Positions 1-11,468 are shown, counted from the stretch's first letter. The stretch: DNA of 64,000 nucleotides from Harmonia axyridis (GCF_914767665.1 NC_059501.1:75924798-75988797), one strand, 5' to 3'. Notes: generated by a model not told the origin, from the sequence alone. Numbers and translations: made by a program.

Positions 1-225
1 CCATTCCCTGCACATTTTCAATATTTTCTGAGGAAACTGCCGCATTTGGACGATCAGAACTGGTCAGCCTTGATTCTTCAATCATGTTTAAAGTCAGCAT
101 ACCATCTTTTAACCATTTTTGTTGATGGAGCAGAGTAGGAATAACACTTGTCGAGTCCTTGCTTTGCTTGCACATCATTTTTTTTCACATCAAAGAACTG
201 TGTTTTATCATTAGGCGAAACTTGT
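1..225 (-). pseudogene. mariner transposase N-terminal relic, cut by window edge
   Basis: Minus-strand translation across several frames resembles the N-terminal helix-turn-helix part of mariner (Tc1/mariner superfamily) transposases. It contains an 'LMIKHSSLM' block, a 'KWLKDGM' stretch and the family motif 'RPNAAVSSEENIENVQ', which corresponds to the usual SGRPN...ENI..V segment linking the DNA-binding and catalytic domains. The reading frame is broken and the catalytic DDD part lies beyond the left edge, if it exists. The same N-terminal block (VLIKHSLLM) recurs in the mariner split by piggyBac near 42.2 kb, so the two probably belong to one lineage. Non-functional. Confidence 0.6.
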
Positions 226-249
226 TAGCCACATTAATAAAAATTGAGG

Positions 250-665
250 GATTTATACTTTAACTCGAGGTTTTTAATTCTGGCGTTGACCACGGATCCA
301 GGACAACTGACCACACCGCTTGTGCATGTCACATGACGCTTGAACCTTAAGAGTAGGCTTGTTTTTCCGGTGTATGTATAGTTCTCCTTGGATTTTTGGT
401 TTCAAAACTCCTATGTGAGTGCAATAAATCACTCCAATTGCTTTTGGGAAAAGTTGCACAATTTCATCAGGAGTAGTGGGGAATTTTAAATGCCGTACGA
501 CCTTCTTGAAAAATATTCTCAACAGAACCCACTGTAAGTGACACCATAATTAGAGATACCCCCAGCTCTTCTCTAATTTCACTTTGATACCCTGGATTAG
601 CTAGATAACCCAAGCATAATTCCATTTGTTTTTGCGTGGAGACAGCCTCCCTTGGGTCACCACGT
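250..665 (-). pseudogene. PIF/Harbinger transposase relic (DDE_Tnp_4)
   Basis: Three overlapping minus-strand frames together give a HARBI1-like transposase segment: a helical N-terminal stretch (MELCLGYLANPGYQ), then LKFPTT, then the first catalytic block 'IGVIYCTHIGVLKP', where the expected IGVIDCTHI aspartate is Tyr, then YIHRKNKPTLKVQ and, after a frame change, 'CPGSVVNARI', matching the family's WPGSxHDARI block. The first catalytic Asp is therefore lost, the second catalytic block has Asn for Asp, and at least two frameshifts are present. This is an old, inactive PIF/Harbinger copy. The neighbouring mariner relic begins right after its broken 3' end. Confidence 0.75.
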
Positions 666-721
666 CTTGGAATCACAAGTAGTTTGATAACCATCGTACA
701 TCAATTCCTTCAACGAGAAAT

Positions 722-930
722 AATTATGCTGGGTATAAGCTTAAGGGACAAAATTCCGAACAACGAAATACGAAAAAAGACCAGGGAAACTGACATCATG
801 AGTAGAATAGCGAAACTTACGTGGCAGTGGAAGGCACATGTTACGAGAGAGGGGACATGGTCACATAAAGTGACGTTTTGGAGACCTCGAGAGACAAAAA
901 GAAGCATAGGAAGACCGAGAAAAAGATGCA
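722..930 (+). pseudogene. non-LTR retrotransposon ORF2 C-terminal tail (RTE/jockey-like)
   Basis: The plus-strand frame starting MLGISLRDKIPN resembles the C-terminal tail of insect LINE reverse transcriptases of the kind often annotated as endonuclease-reverse transcriptase. Visible family features are MLGI.LRD.I.N..IR, then 'RIAKLTWQWKAHV' (usual RI..LKW.W.GHV), 'RPRETKRSIGRPRKRC' (usual WRP...KR..GRP..RW). Only the last ~70 residues remain, with no RT catalytic box. The match stops abruptly near 930, where the repeat unit carrying the LTR begins, so the junction may be a duplication or insertion breakpoint. Confidence 0.6.
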
Positions 931-993
931 TAGATCATTCAATACATTGCAATCGACACTAATGAATTCCTGTCCGAAAATAATATACATTTA
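931..993 (+). repeat. partial copy of the ~500-bp spacer unit
   Basis: About 60 bp match the final part of the spacers at 1865-2367 and 3202-3687 (ATTCAATACATT..CAATCG then GAATTCCTGTCCGAA). It ends in TTTA, the 4-bp sequence also found just after the LTR at 1864, as expected for a target duplication. This is the left remnant of the sequence into which the LTR inserted. Confidence 0.75.
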
Positions 994-1864
994 TGTAGGA
1001 TCCAGTTATTGTTCCCTGTAAATAATTGAGATGGTCAACCGGATACTTGGAGACCTATTAGTTTTCTTCAAGTGTCGAGGGCATGACATTTCAATGAATT
1101 TACAGGGAACGAATTGTTATTGTACATATAATGTAAAAAGGATGTGTAATTCTTCGAGGTGTCGAAGATATGTCATGGAGCGGTAAATCTTGAAGAGATT
1201 TATTGGGGGGTTGAGAAAGTTCGAAGACAATACGGTCGTACCAGACGTGTCACATCTGTGTTTGAAGTTCTAGTCCTTCGGGATTATTCGATTTCCAGGA
1301 ATCCGCGAAGATCTTTGTGGGCGGTACGGCAAAGCTCTTATTGGACCAGGGGATGGTACTTTTCCCTAAGGGTGTGTTCAAGCCGAAAGAAGAGAGGTCG
1401 ATATTCGAGACAGAGTAAGTTCCAATCGGCAGAGAGACAGTTCAAATTAAGCCGAAGACGGGTACAGTTCAACTTAAGCCGAAGACGAGTCAAGTTCGGT
1501 CGGTCAATTCAAGACGTAAGTCGAAAAGACGGTTCGCGAACTAGATTAAGACGAGTCGCGAACAAGTTACAGACGAGACGACCGAAAACTTGAAGTACGA
1601 CGAAGACGTGATAATCCAAGACGTTTCGAGTAATCAACAAACGAGTTAAAGACGAAATTCAGTACCGTAGTGAGAAACTTGTAATTAAGACGTAATTAAG
1701 ATCTTCTCAATACTGGGTTTGTACTGTATAATTGTGGCTTTGTAAATAGATGTAAATAATTCAAAAGAGGTTAATTATTACAAACCCAACAAAGTCACGG
1801 AGAAAAAGACGAAAGGCCAGGTAATCGAATCATACCTCTAGACGATCGATTAACCAAGCATACA
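994..1864 (+). mobile_element. solo LTR, family 1 copy A
   Basis: The 871-bp sequence starts TGTAGGATCC and ends AAGCATACA, the TG...CA termini of an LTR. It is flanked on both sides by TTTA, a perfect 4-bp target duplication typical of Ty3/gypsy-like integration. It aligns almost throughout with 2368-3201 and, inverted, with 61906-62743, and those two sets of boundaries agree with the ones here. The middle is rich in AAGACG/GACGAGT words. No gag, pol or env sequence lies next to it, so it is a solo LTR. Confidence 0.8.
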
Positions 1865-2367
1865 TTTATACATCGACAAATGTCTTTACAATACTACTTA
1901 TACCCTTCACAAGTCCCATCCAATGAGAGCCAACAGAACGATTATCAATTCGTTTGGTATTTCTATGGTGTTACTGCTGGATTCTTGTCATCTGCTAACC
2001 TTTTTTTGGAAACAGGAGCCTGTATCACCAACAAAAATTCTCATAACTCTCCCATCAAAACTAACCCACCCACCTATTGAATAATTCCAGAAATATCTCA
2101 ATTCAGCATCAGAACCACACACAATGTTATTGTTACGGCAAACTGTTTGATTAATTGTCGAATCGAAAACTCTATCACAAAATTAACGGTTTGTGTATTC
2201 ACTACAAAAGGTGTACAAAATGGAAAAAAAAAAACGGAGAGATCATCAAAAACTGCGCATCGTCGAGATTGGACGATTTATGAACTGGAATATCCATCAC
2301 AGCGTGTAAATTTCAATACATTACAATCGACACTAATGAATTCCTGTCCGAAAATAATATACATTTA
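1865..2367 (+). repeat. spacer unit between two LTR copies (copy 1)
   Basis: A 503-bp spacer repeated after the second LTR at 3202-3687. It holds an open frame of 66 codons (1880-2080) that is also open in the second copy, but nearly every difference between the copies changes the amino acid, which argues against a selected protein. I recognise no transposase or retroviral protein in it. It ends with the same AATATACATTTA that precedes LTR copy A. Confidence 0.7.
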
Positions 2368-3201
2368 TGTAAGATCCAGTTATTGTTCCCTGTAAATAAT
2401 TGAGATGGTCAACCGGATACTTGGAGACCTATTAGTTTTCTTCAAGTGTCGAGGGCATGACAATTTCAATGAATTTACAGAGAACGAATTGTTATTGTAC
2501 ATATAATGTAGAAAGGATGTGTTATTCTTCGAGCTGTCGAAGATATGTCATGGAGCGGTAAATCTTGAAGAGATTTATTGGGGGGTTGAGAAAGTTCGAA
2601 GACAATACGGTCGTACCAGACGTGTCACATCTGTGTATCAAGTTCTAGTCCTTCGGGAATATTCGATTTCCAGGAATCCGCGAAGATCTTTGTGGGCGGT
2701 ACGGCAAAGCTCTTATTGTACTAGGGGATGGTACTTTTCCCTAAGGGTGTGGTCAAACCAAAAGAAGGGAGGTCGATATTCGAGACAGGGTAAGTTCCAA
2801 TCGGTAGAGAGACAGTTCAAATTAAGCCGAAGACGAGTCAAGTTCGGTCGGTCAACTTAAGACGTAAGACGAAAAGACGGTTCGCGGACTAAATTAAGAC
2901 GAGTTAGAGACGAGTTGACCGAAAACTTGAAGTACGACGAAGACGTGATAAACGAAGATGTTTCGAGTAATCAACAAACGAGTTAAAGACGAAATTCAGT
3001 ACCGTAGTGAGAAACTTGTAATTAAGACGTAATTAGGATCTTCTCAATACTGAGTTTGTACTGTATAAGTGTGGCTTTGTAAAAAGATGTAAATAATTGA
3101 ATAGAGTTTAATTATTGCAAATCCAACAAAGTCACGGAGAAAAAGACGAAAGGCCAGGTAATCGAATCATACCTCTAGACGATCGATCAACCAAGCCTAC
3201 A
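2368..3201 (+). mobile_element. solo LTR, family 1 copy B
   Basis: The 834-bp second copy of the LTR at 994-1864 starts TGTAAGATCC and ends AAGCCTACA. The left flank is TTTA and the right flank ATTA, one base different from the expected TTTA. It differs from copy A by scattered substitutions and several short deletions. Together with the repeated spacer this indicates that LTR plus spacer were duplicated as one ~1.37-kb unit rather than inserted twice. Confidence 0.75.
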
Positions 3202-3687
3202 ATTATACATCGACAAATGTTTTTACAATTCTACTTATACCCTTCACTAGACCCATCCAATCAGAGCCAACAGAACAATAATCAATTCGTTTGGTATCTC
3301 TATGCTGTTATTGCTGGATTCTTGTCATCTGCTACCTTATTTTTGGAAACAGCAGCCTGTATCCCAAACAAAAATTCTCATAACTCCCCATCAAAACTAA
3401 CCCACCCACCTATTGAATAATTTCAGAAATATCTCAATTCAGCATCACCACCGCACACAACGTTATTGTTACGGCAAACTGTTTGATTGATTGTCGAATC
3501 GAAAACTCTATCAGAAAATTAACGGTTTGTGTATTCACTACAAAAGGTAAACAAAATGGAAAAAAAAAACGGAGAGATCATCAAAAACTGCGCATCGTCG
3601 AGATTGGACGATTTATAAACTGGAATATCCATCACAGCGTGTATCATTCAATACATTACAATCGGCACTAATGAATTCCTGTCCGAA
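3202..3687 (+). repeat. spacer unit (copy 2)
   Basis: Matches 1865-2367 nearly end to end, stopping after GAATTCCTGTCCGAA, where the sequence becomes unique (TTGGTCCTGGAGG). This marks the right breakpoint of the tandem duplication. Confidence 0.7.
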
Positions 3688-4744
3688 TTGGTCCTGGAGG
3701 CATCAGCCTGAAACCAAATTAATCAGCATGAGATTAGGTTCGAATGCCTATCGTTTTGTGGGGTGGATGTAATTGAATACAATACCCGCGGAAGGAAATT
3801 GCAGGAAGAATGGGTTCATAATTGGGACATATCAACAGAAATTAAGGGTGTTAGATGGTGTATTCGATAACGTTTCGTGTGCTTTTTACCGGTTTGTTTG
3901 TGTATGAGTTTGGGGTGTTGTAAGAGGAAGGGTATTAGATGATAAATGTGATAATCCTTCGTGAGACCTTTTTTTGTTTGTTAGTTTATGATTTTGGCAG
4001 TTTGATTGATTGTGGTTTGGATCTTGATCTGGATTTATAAGTTCGGATTGAACAACAAGAGTAAGTTTCAATCTGAGTCTTCCAATGATTATTTGAAGTA
4101 ATCATACTTGTCACATTATATTTTATTGAAATCGTTCAAGAACGCCTATCATCTTGGTGAAACTTCAGACCATAAAATACTCTGAGCCAGTATTCTGGAC
4201 TGTTTTTGTCCTGGAAAAGTTACCTCTCCCGCCTAAGATGTCCAAACTTATCTCCACAGGTTTTTGTTATATAGGAATACTCTGGATATACTTGAATTAT
4301 ATTTCATATATTATTATAGTATTAGGTTTGCAATGATTATTATATCCATTTTTGTATTTTGCATTTTGTACAATTATTGAGCATAGTTTCAACTATAACA
4401 TCATTTTAGTAATTCGTCATTCTCTTTCTCGTTATCCGTAAATTTACCCATTATATATTACTCAAATAGTCGGCGCCATTCTTGTTTTCTTCTTCGGTAA
4501 TGAAAGAATTAATATATTTTCTTTTGACACATCCCCCTCCAACTATTTTATCTGATATGTCCACTTCTGTGGTAAAAAAAGTCACCGATTTTAGAGAGAA
4601 AAAGGTGGTTGTTTGGAGAACTCAAAAAAATTGAAGTTTTGATTGGAAATCACCTCGTTGTAGACGATTATCATTTCAATTTGATTGATTCTTTTTTAAG
4701 ATTTGCCGTTCTCGAATATTTTTTATTTTTTGTCGAGTCTTTCT
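3688..4744. other. no recognisable gene or repeat
   Basis: AT-rich single-copy sequence. Short open frames here show no family signature. The first ~200 bases have more balanced composition than the rest. Confidence 0.5.
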
Positions 4745-4975
4745 CTCTTTCTTTTAAGCTGCATCTTTCCTCTCTATGAGGATTGCGATGTTTCATCCTA
4801 AGATCACTGAAATCTTAAATAAAACATAACAGGGATCTCTGCCTATTTAACTTTCCCCCTCCGAAAAGAAGGGGTGACTGCTGTAATGTGGCAGTCACTA
4901 CTGCCGCCGGGGCCGCACTAGAGTGTGGCGCGAAACCCATAACGCCACCTCTCGGGCAGACAGAGTTATTACCAT
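4745..4975 (-). repeat. SINE-like dispersed repeat, copy 1
   Basis: On the minus strand it runs from AGGTGGCGTTATGGGTTTCG, through CAGAGATCCCTG, to GATGAAACATCGCAATCC and AGAGAGGAA. The same blocks in the same order occur at 56080-56270, and subsets at 19555-19690, 6715-6805, 46590-46775 and 53870-54062. It contains a short hairpin (GTGACTGC...GCAGTCAC near 4873-4897). No protein is encoded. Length and dispersal fit a SINE or MITE, but no clear pol III box pair or poly(A) tail was found. Confidence 0.55.
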
Positions 4976-6095
4976 TGTCATGACAGGGATAAGGACATTT
5001 CTTCAAGATATTGAACATCCTTGAGTAGATATCAAATCACACGAGTTCTGTCAGAATATCAGGGATATGAAACCCTTTTTCATTTGGTGATTGTTAACCT
5101 GAATACAAACTGTTGATTTATATGAAAAAGCATCACTGGTTTAATAGCATAAATGATATTTCACAATGAATTAACGCAGCACTGAAAATCAGGCAAAAGT
5201 TTGGGATATATTTTTGTCAAAACTACTTGTCCGATTTGGATATTTTTGTTTTGAAAGAAAGGTTATTTTTTCCTGAACGTTAGTGCGTAAACGAAATCCG
5301 AATAAAACTTTCAGTCTACAATTACTGGGTGTCGCAGTTATAACCTGCTTTTGTCATCAAATTTATAACATTCTGTGGAGTGTAACAGTTTCATTATTGA
5401 TTTGGAATTGAACTAACACTTATTGATTCACTTTATTATCTTTCTTATTACTCGAGAAACACCATTTTCTAGAATAGAAATTGATCAATTCGAAAATGTT
5501 AGAAGAATCTAACGATGTTAAACCCAGAGACCTTGGTGTCCACCGACTATTTTAGTTATCTGAAGTTCACCGATTATCATAGATAGCCATCTGGTTGATT
5601 TGCCGTATGAAACTGACACTTTTGAAGAATTTTATAGTATGATAAAAATGTTTTATATTTTTGAATAAGGAAAAATTATAGTGATTTTATTTGTTGCAGA
5701 AATTTCTCTATTTACCTTAAAAAAAAAAACACAAGTTTGTATCAGAACTTCAAAACTGATTGCAACAATGAACGAATGATCATACTGTTGGATTCTACTA
5801 GCAAAAGTGCCTATTGAGTGTTTTTGTTTCATGTTTATAGCACCAGTAATAAAAAAGTTATGAGAACTTTTCGTTTAACGTCCTCTTTAAACTTTATCTA
5901 ATAGCTTGAAAATAGTTGCGGTTTTCACCAAATTAATTCTGTCAAAATAGAGCCGGAGAATGTGGAACTAATTTTTTTTCTAGCTCAAAAGAATTCTGAG
6001 ATCAAATCATTAGACAATGAATTTGGGACACCCGATACATCAATATTTTCATTTCTTCAAATTAATCTCAAGAATTTTTCTTTCTAAGTTATACT
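4976..6095. other. no recognisable gene or repeat
   Basis: AT-rich sequence with frequent stop codons in all frames and no family signature or obvious repeat. Confidence 0.5.
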
Positions 6096-6100
6096 CAAGC

Positions 6101-6140
6101 GTATAAAAAGGGTAGAAACGGTCGTTATTTCAGTGACCGA
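6101..6140 (+). promoter_or_regulatory. candidate Pol II core promoter (TATA + Inr)
   Basis: GTATAAAAAGGG has its TATA at 6102. It is followed by TTCAGT, whose A at 6132 lies 30 bp downstream, the usual arthropod TATA-to-initiator spacing (Inr consensus TCAGT). Downstream, 6132-6261 could be a non-coding first exon ending CAAGACAG before GTAAAC, a good splice donor. No downstream coding exon is identified, so this may be a gene promoter, a lncRNA promoter or a transposon promoter. Confidence 0.4.
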
Positions 6141-6261
6141 CATCTCGGTCTAGAATATATTTCGTTGTTTCACGAACAGAAGCAGGACAGTTAAGTGCAT
6201 TTCGTTGTTTTTTGAAGTAGAATTAGGGAATCTGCGGTTGGGCGATTATTGGAACAAGACA

Positions 6262-8713
6262 GGTAAACTTCGCAAGTTAGCGAACAAACAAAGACCAAAA
6301 AGGTTCTCGGTTCCGGTCTATTTGACCTCTTGTCTTGAATTATATGGCGTGATATTTCTCTGCAGGCACTGAATTTTTCAATCGATTTTCCAGAGTTACA
6401 AACGGGATGATAGAAAAAAAGACATTGCGGATTTACACAGGGCTGGTTTTAGTTCTTCTATCTCACGAAATATCAAATGGTTACAAAAATAGCATCAGAT
6501 TAAACACTTCTTCCTGGTTGTTTCACTTCAGTGATATACTTTCCGAATGATATATTCATCATATCATATCTACGAAACCGTTTATATATTAACATTGAAC
6601 ATTTTTCGAAAATTCAACCACTTATGAATATGGAATTGGAAACATGTATTGTTTCGATAACACTGAATATAATAATTCTTATCGCAAAGATCTAATACAT
6701 GAAGATTCGAATAAACCCTAGAGATGGCGTCATAGACTGCGCTTCTCTCGGAAGTTCGGAATCGCCTGGGGTATACAGTGCTCCGCTACGGAGAGGTAAG
6801 TAATGTAATGTAATAAACTAAAATGAAATTTTGCAATAGTTTCACCTTATCAATTCATATTCAAACTGTTTGAATGAATACAGATTAGTAAAAGACACTA
6901 AAGTGATAATGTGTATTACTATGATATTTAATATCGAAGTACACACAACACAAAAACTAAATCATTGATCTGAACCACTTAACTTTTCCATTCTTGTTAC
7001 CAGAAGATGCTATTGTGGACGTCGAATTGTGTAGCTGTTCTCTATTGATTTGAACTAAAAAATTATTTGCTCAATTATAGATTTTCACCTACTATCAGCT
7101 TTTTCCATCCACTACTCCGATGAGTACACGTACTTACAAGTTGAACAGAAACTCGTTAGAACTTGTGTTTCTTTCGTTTCCAATCATCTGGAAGTAATCG
7201 TTCCACAACAAAGATATTTCTGGTTTTCTCCATCCGTTGCAATATTGGATAATAATTCAGTTAGCTTCACATCATTGAACAGTCGGATAAATGTTTCAAA
7301 CTAGAGCTATTGAATGAATACCTACCAGACAAAAAAAGCAAGAAATCGATACACCATTTTGTAACTAGAAACTATCAGTGCAGTATTCGAATGAATGAGA
7401 ACTTTTTCTGCTGAAGGAATTATGTGTGAAGAAAAATCATAATATCGAACCATGCAGACTGAGTGGAGCTGACCCATATACAAGAGTTATTTTTAATGTT
7501 CATTTTACGGTGTCGTTTTCATGAGTTATGAAAAAAACTTTGTTACCAATTACATTGTGAGTTACGGTAACCCTATAAACGTAATATCCGTAGGCCATGC
7601 CATGGTAACGGTAAATAAAACAAAATGGATATTGTTTTTCGTGGACATTTCAGCACTTCGATAAATATACACATCAGTTGATATTTATTTTCCTAATGGA
7701 AGTTGAAAAAATTGATTCAATATCAAATTGATTGTTTCAATATTATTAAATGAAATTTGTTGATACTGCGCAAATTTCGAAATTGTTTCCTCTTTCAAAG
7801 ATTTGCTGTGTTTCAAACCGATATCACTTTTGGAATTGTCAGTTTGGCATTAAGTGATCCCTGCCGAATACACCTTTCCTCTTCTTAGTGTTGCCGAATG
7901 ATCGGGTTTATATCCCAAACGGTTCTCATCTTCCAATAAAAGCTTTCCCAAGACGTCATCTCTAGGACAAGTAAATAAGTATATCATATCAATATCATTT
8001 GAGAGAAAAAGAAATGATAAAATGATAATGTTTGAGTTTTCATAACAGCAGAGTATTACAAAGTTTTGCGTTTTCTGACCATTTTAAGGAATATCTATTC
8101 TCTTTTCAAAAATATTTTGATGTTTTAGTTCCTTTTGATCAAGAGTAGGTAGGTACTCAATGAATATATACTTTGGATATGATTGAAATAAGTGAAGGTC
8201 TCATTATGACAATGGTTCTCGACCATCTTCTGCATATTTCATTCCTAAATTATAGCTAGTATTGTCGGAATATTCCAATTATAGGCCACATATGTCGACG
8301 TTTGATTTGAGTTATGTCTTCCCTATATTACAACGGCCAAATGCAATTATCTTATATGCTGACATATTTGCCTCCCTATTAATTTCGTGAAAGGCAGATC
8401 GATTGCTGTCCAATCTTCCTATGGACTATCCACTCCAATTGAAGTTTAAGTAACTTAATCTTAGTTGAGATTGAATGACAATAAGATAACATTTTCTTTT
8501 TTTTTCTAGGTACTGTGTCCATTGAAATGAAGGTTGGATATATCTCAGCCAATGCGATCTGGTATTTAGCAACCTGAAGCTGAAACACATGATACACTGG
8601 TAATACAAAAAAACGAATTTGTCCAATTAATTATACAGGAACCATGGTACGAGAACACTCATTTTTTTTTTAAATATCTGATGAAACTCACTGAATAAAT
8701 TGGCTCTGCACAT
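6262..8713. other. mostly unrecognised AT-rich sequence
   Basis: Apart from the short SINE-like fragment at 6715-6805, no gene, RNA or repeat could be identified. If the promoter near 6.1 kb is real, this would be the first part of its intron. Confidence 0.45.
6715..6805 (+). repeat. SINE-like dispersed repeat, partial copy
   Basis: AGAGATGGCGTCATAGACTG, then GCGCTTCTCTCGGAAGTTCG and a CTCCGCTACGGAGAGG hairpin, resemble the 5' half of the copy at 46590-46775 and part of 53870-54062. Truncated on the right. Confidence 0.4.
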
Positions 8714-9498
8714 GTACCGGGTTTTTCACCATAATTTGACCCCCCTTTAACTTTGTTACTAAAAGAGGTACAAAAAAATGTTTTTCACAAAAGTTTCACG
8801 AAATCGACTAGTGTTTTTTGAAATGATTCCACAAAACAAAATATATACAGATTGGGCCACATATTGATAGCAACTTCATTTTTTCAAATGGAACACCCTG
8901 TATATTTTTCTATATTTGACTAGTTCTTTTTCCCCTGATTTAAAATATATAACATATGTTTGGCCTTTCTCTCTTATTCTGAGTACCACAGAGTTTCAAA
9001 TTTTAAGAACCACCTGGCATGCAAGCTGGCAGTTTTCAAGTGGTAGGCTGCGATAACTCAAAATGATCTTTTTTGAGTTATCTCGTTGGCAATTTGACTA
9101 TATGTCATATCGTTGCCAACGAGATAACTCAAAAAAGAGAATTTTGAGTTATCGCAGCCTACCACTTGAAAACTGATTACTGAGCATGCTAGGTGGTTCT
9201 TGAAATTTGAAACTCTGTGGTACTCAGAATAAGAGAGATAGGCCAAACATATGATATGTTATATATTTGAAATCAGGGGAAAAAGAGCTAGTCAAATATA
9301 GAAAAATATACAGGGTGTTCAATTTGAAAAAATGAAGTTGCTATCAATATGTGGCCCACTCTGTATATATTTCGTTTTGTGAAATCATTTTAAAAAACAT
9401 TAGTCGATTTCGTGAAACTTTTGTGGAAAACATTTTTTTGTATCTCTCTTAGTAACAAAGTTGAAGGGGGGGTCAAATTATGGTGAAAAACCCGGTAC
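8714..9498. mobile_element. large foldback (inverted-repeat) element
   Basis: A left arm (8714-9092) and right arm (9113-9498) are inverted copies of ~380 bp with only scattered mismatches, around a 20-nt loop. The ends read GTACCGGGTTTTTCACC and its complement. A TA on each side of CCGGG could be a Tc1/mariner-type TA target duplication. Each arm carries ACACCCTGTATATTTTTC, a word related to the CAGGGTGTT ends seen elsewhere in the window. An inner sub-hairpin (GATAACTCAAAA...TTTTTTGAGTTATC) lies within the left arm and is mirrored in the right. No transposase is present, so this is a non-autonomous foldback or MITE. Confidence 0.8.
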
Positions 9499-9771
9499 AA
9501 CAAGAATTAAATTTTCACTGTCGGTAAACAAATAACAACTGAGTACAAAGCAACAGCGAAAATTGAGCAATAATGAAGAAAAATAGTTAATAAGATAAAG
9601 CAAAGCGGCAAAAGCATTTGACTCGCCAGAAGTGGAAGAGAATTCGGGAGCAATATGCAGATGCGCAGAAAAACTGAATAAGTTATTAGTTTCCTCTACA
9701 ATATCTGATACTTTATTCTGGAAAACTTGAACTCACTTTTATTCGTTCAGAATCCATAATTCCAATTATAT

Positions 9772-9957
9772 GTATTTATCCTTGCTGTTATTGGGGATAT
9801 TTTCAACTAACCTAATCATAGTTTTTTCAAAATCATACCAAATCGAGTAAAATCTATAGGAGGAATATAAATTGGATATTTATCCTTGCTGTTATTGGAG
9901 ATATTTTTAACTAACCTAATCATTGTTAACTCAAAATCATACCAAATCGAATCGAAA
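9772..9957 (+). repeat. direct duplication, ~80 bp, period 105
   Basis: TATTTATCCTTGCTGTTATT and the following sequence up to ATCATACCAAATCGA occur at 9772 and again at 9877 with a few differences. This is a local tandem duplication with no coding content. Confidence 0.8.
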
Positions 9958-11433
9958 TTGGGATATTCGCAAAGAAGTTGAAATATCAATAACGGATTCC
10001 TTAGCTAGTAGTACCATAAGGTATTAGTCAGCGCTGTCAAGTTAGTCATGTTTGATGAAGTTTTATTCATGTGTTCTCAATATCATGATAACTTTGATAC
10101 TATCAATACCTAAAAACGCAGTATGAAGGCTATGCCTTCCTTCCAAATAATTTTTTATATTCAAACCATATATATGGGACATCAAAAATATGGTCAGAAC
10201 TTTATTGAAGTATGGTGTTTGCTAGAACTCTTTTCACATTACAATTCAGACAAAACATCTCGAGTTTTCCAAAACAAACCACAAACAACTGATTAACAAG
10301 CTCCTCAAAATAACGTGGAATGACAATAAGTGGTTGAAAAAACACACGCCGCGAGCTCATCAATTCTATCTTTGCTCTTCCTCCTGAGCTCTCATCATGA
10401 TGCATACAAATAGGAAATATTGAAGGTACGTACGTATTCAACAGATGGAATCAGCAAACCCGAACGGATGACTCCCTCATTACTGTTAGACTTCCCGATC
10501 TGAATTGCAAAATTTTTATGTAAATTCGGGTGCTTACCCCTAACGAACAAAGCTGCGTTCGAATTGCAAATGCTGCCTTAGCAGATTGTATTTTTGCGAG
10601 GTTCGAAAGATGTTGACACACTTTGGCAAATCTCTTTGTTCTATTTGTTTCGGCAAGGTGAATATCTCGGCTGAGATATGCAGCGGGGGTTGGCGTTTTA
10701 AAGAGGTAGTTTTATCGATATTGCAGTTGTTGATGATCCTGTTTTCATACTAACGACGTCTTTAGGGTAGCTGGTTTTCGTTCACATAGAAATATCGATC
10801 GATTTGTTTTATAGGGTAGTTGAACTGTTTTCACACTGTTTACAGTCGAAATCTATTTTCGAAATTTCGTTTATAATTCTATACATATCTGGCTTCATGA
10901 AAATAAATGAAAATAAATATGATTATCATTTGAACTTCTGCAATCTATAAACAGGTTGTCTTGAGTACCAATACTTATTAGATGTTTCTGGAGAACTGGG
11001 CATTTGATATCTGAAAATTGATATTATGATTTCATTCGATATTCTTTTCCAAGCTGAAATTTTTCTGAGACATAGGTAATAACGGTTGTACAGGATGATT
11101 TTTTAGCTCAATGACAAAGTTTGCCATATAAAAGGTCATGTAATTAAGACAAAGACACAAATGTTTGATTTCATTGTTTGAGCCATGTATCTAGGCTTCG
11201 AAACTCTCACTTAAGGACTATCGATATGATTTATTATTAACAAAAAAAATGCTAGAATCAAGCGTAAATACACTTGTCAATAGTTTCTCCCATAGCGATA
11301 ACTTGAAAGAATATAATATAGGCATAATCTTCAACTTATTAACTTAGTATGATTGACATGTAAATCGGTTTATTTCCGCTAATTTTTATTGATTACACAA
11401 AAATTGTTCCGTCAAATTACATTTTGATTTCTC

Positions 11434-11468
11434 CAGGTGAGTATGGTAACAGTTACCATACTCACCTG
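11434..11468. repeat. perfect 35-nt palindrome with E-box ends
   Basis: CAGGTGAGTATGGTAAC, one spacer base, then its exact complement GTTACCATACTCACCTG. Both ends carry the CAGGTG/CACCTG E-box. The sequence also matches a splice donor (CAG/GTGAGT) on both strands. Confidence 0.85.

Noticed and set aside
1880..2080. Membrane-protein-like ORF in the spacer as a duplicated host exon
   Set aside because: Differences between the two copies are almost all amino-acid changing, and no splice sites or family motif are convincing.
1159..2860. Arg-rich ORFs at 1159-1593 and 2519-2860
   Set aside because: They lie within the LTR copies and reflect AAGACG/CGAGT composition, not protein.
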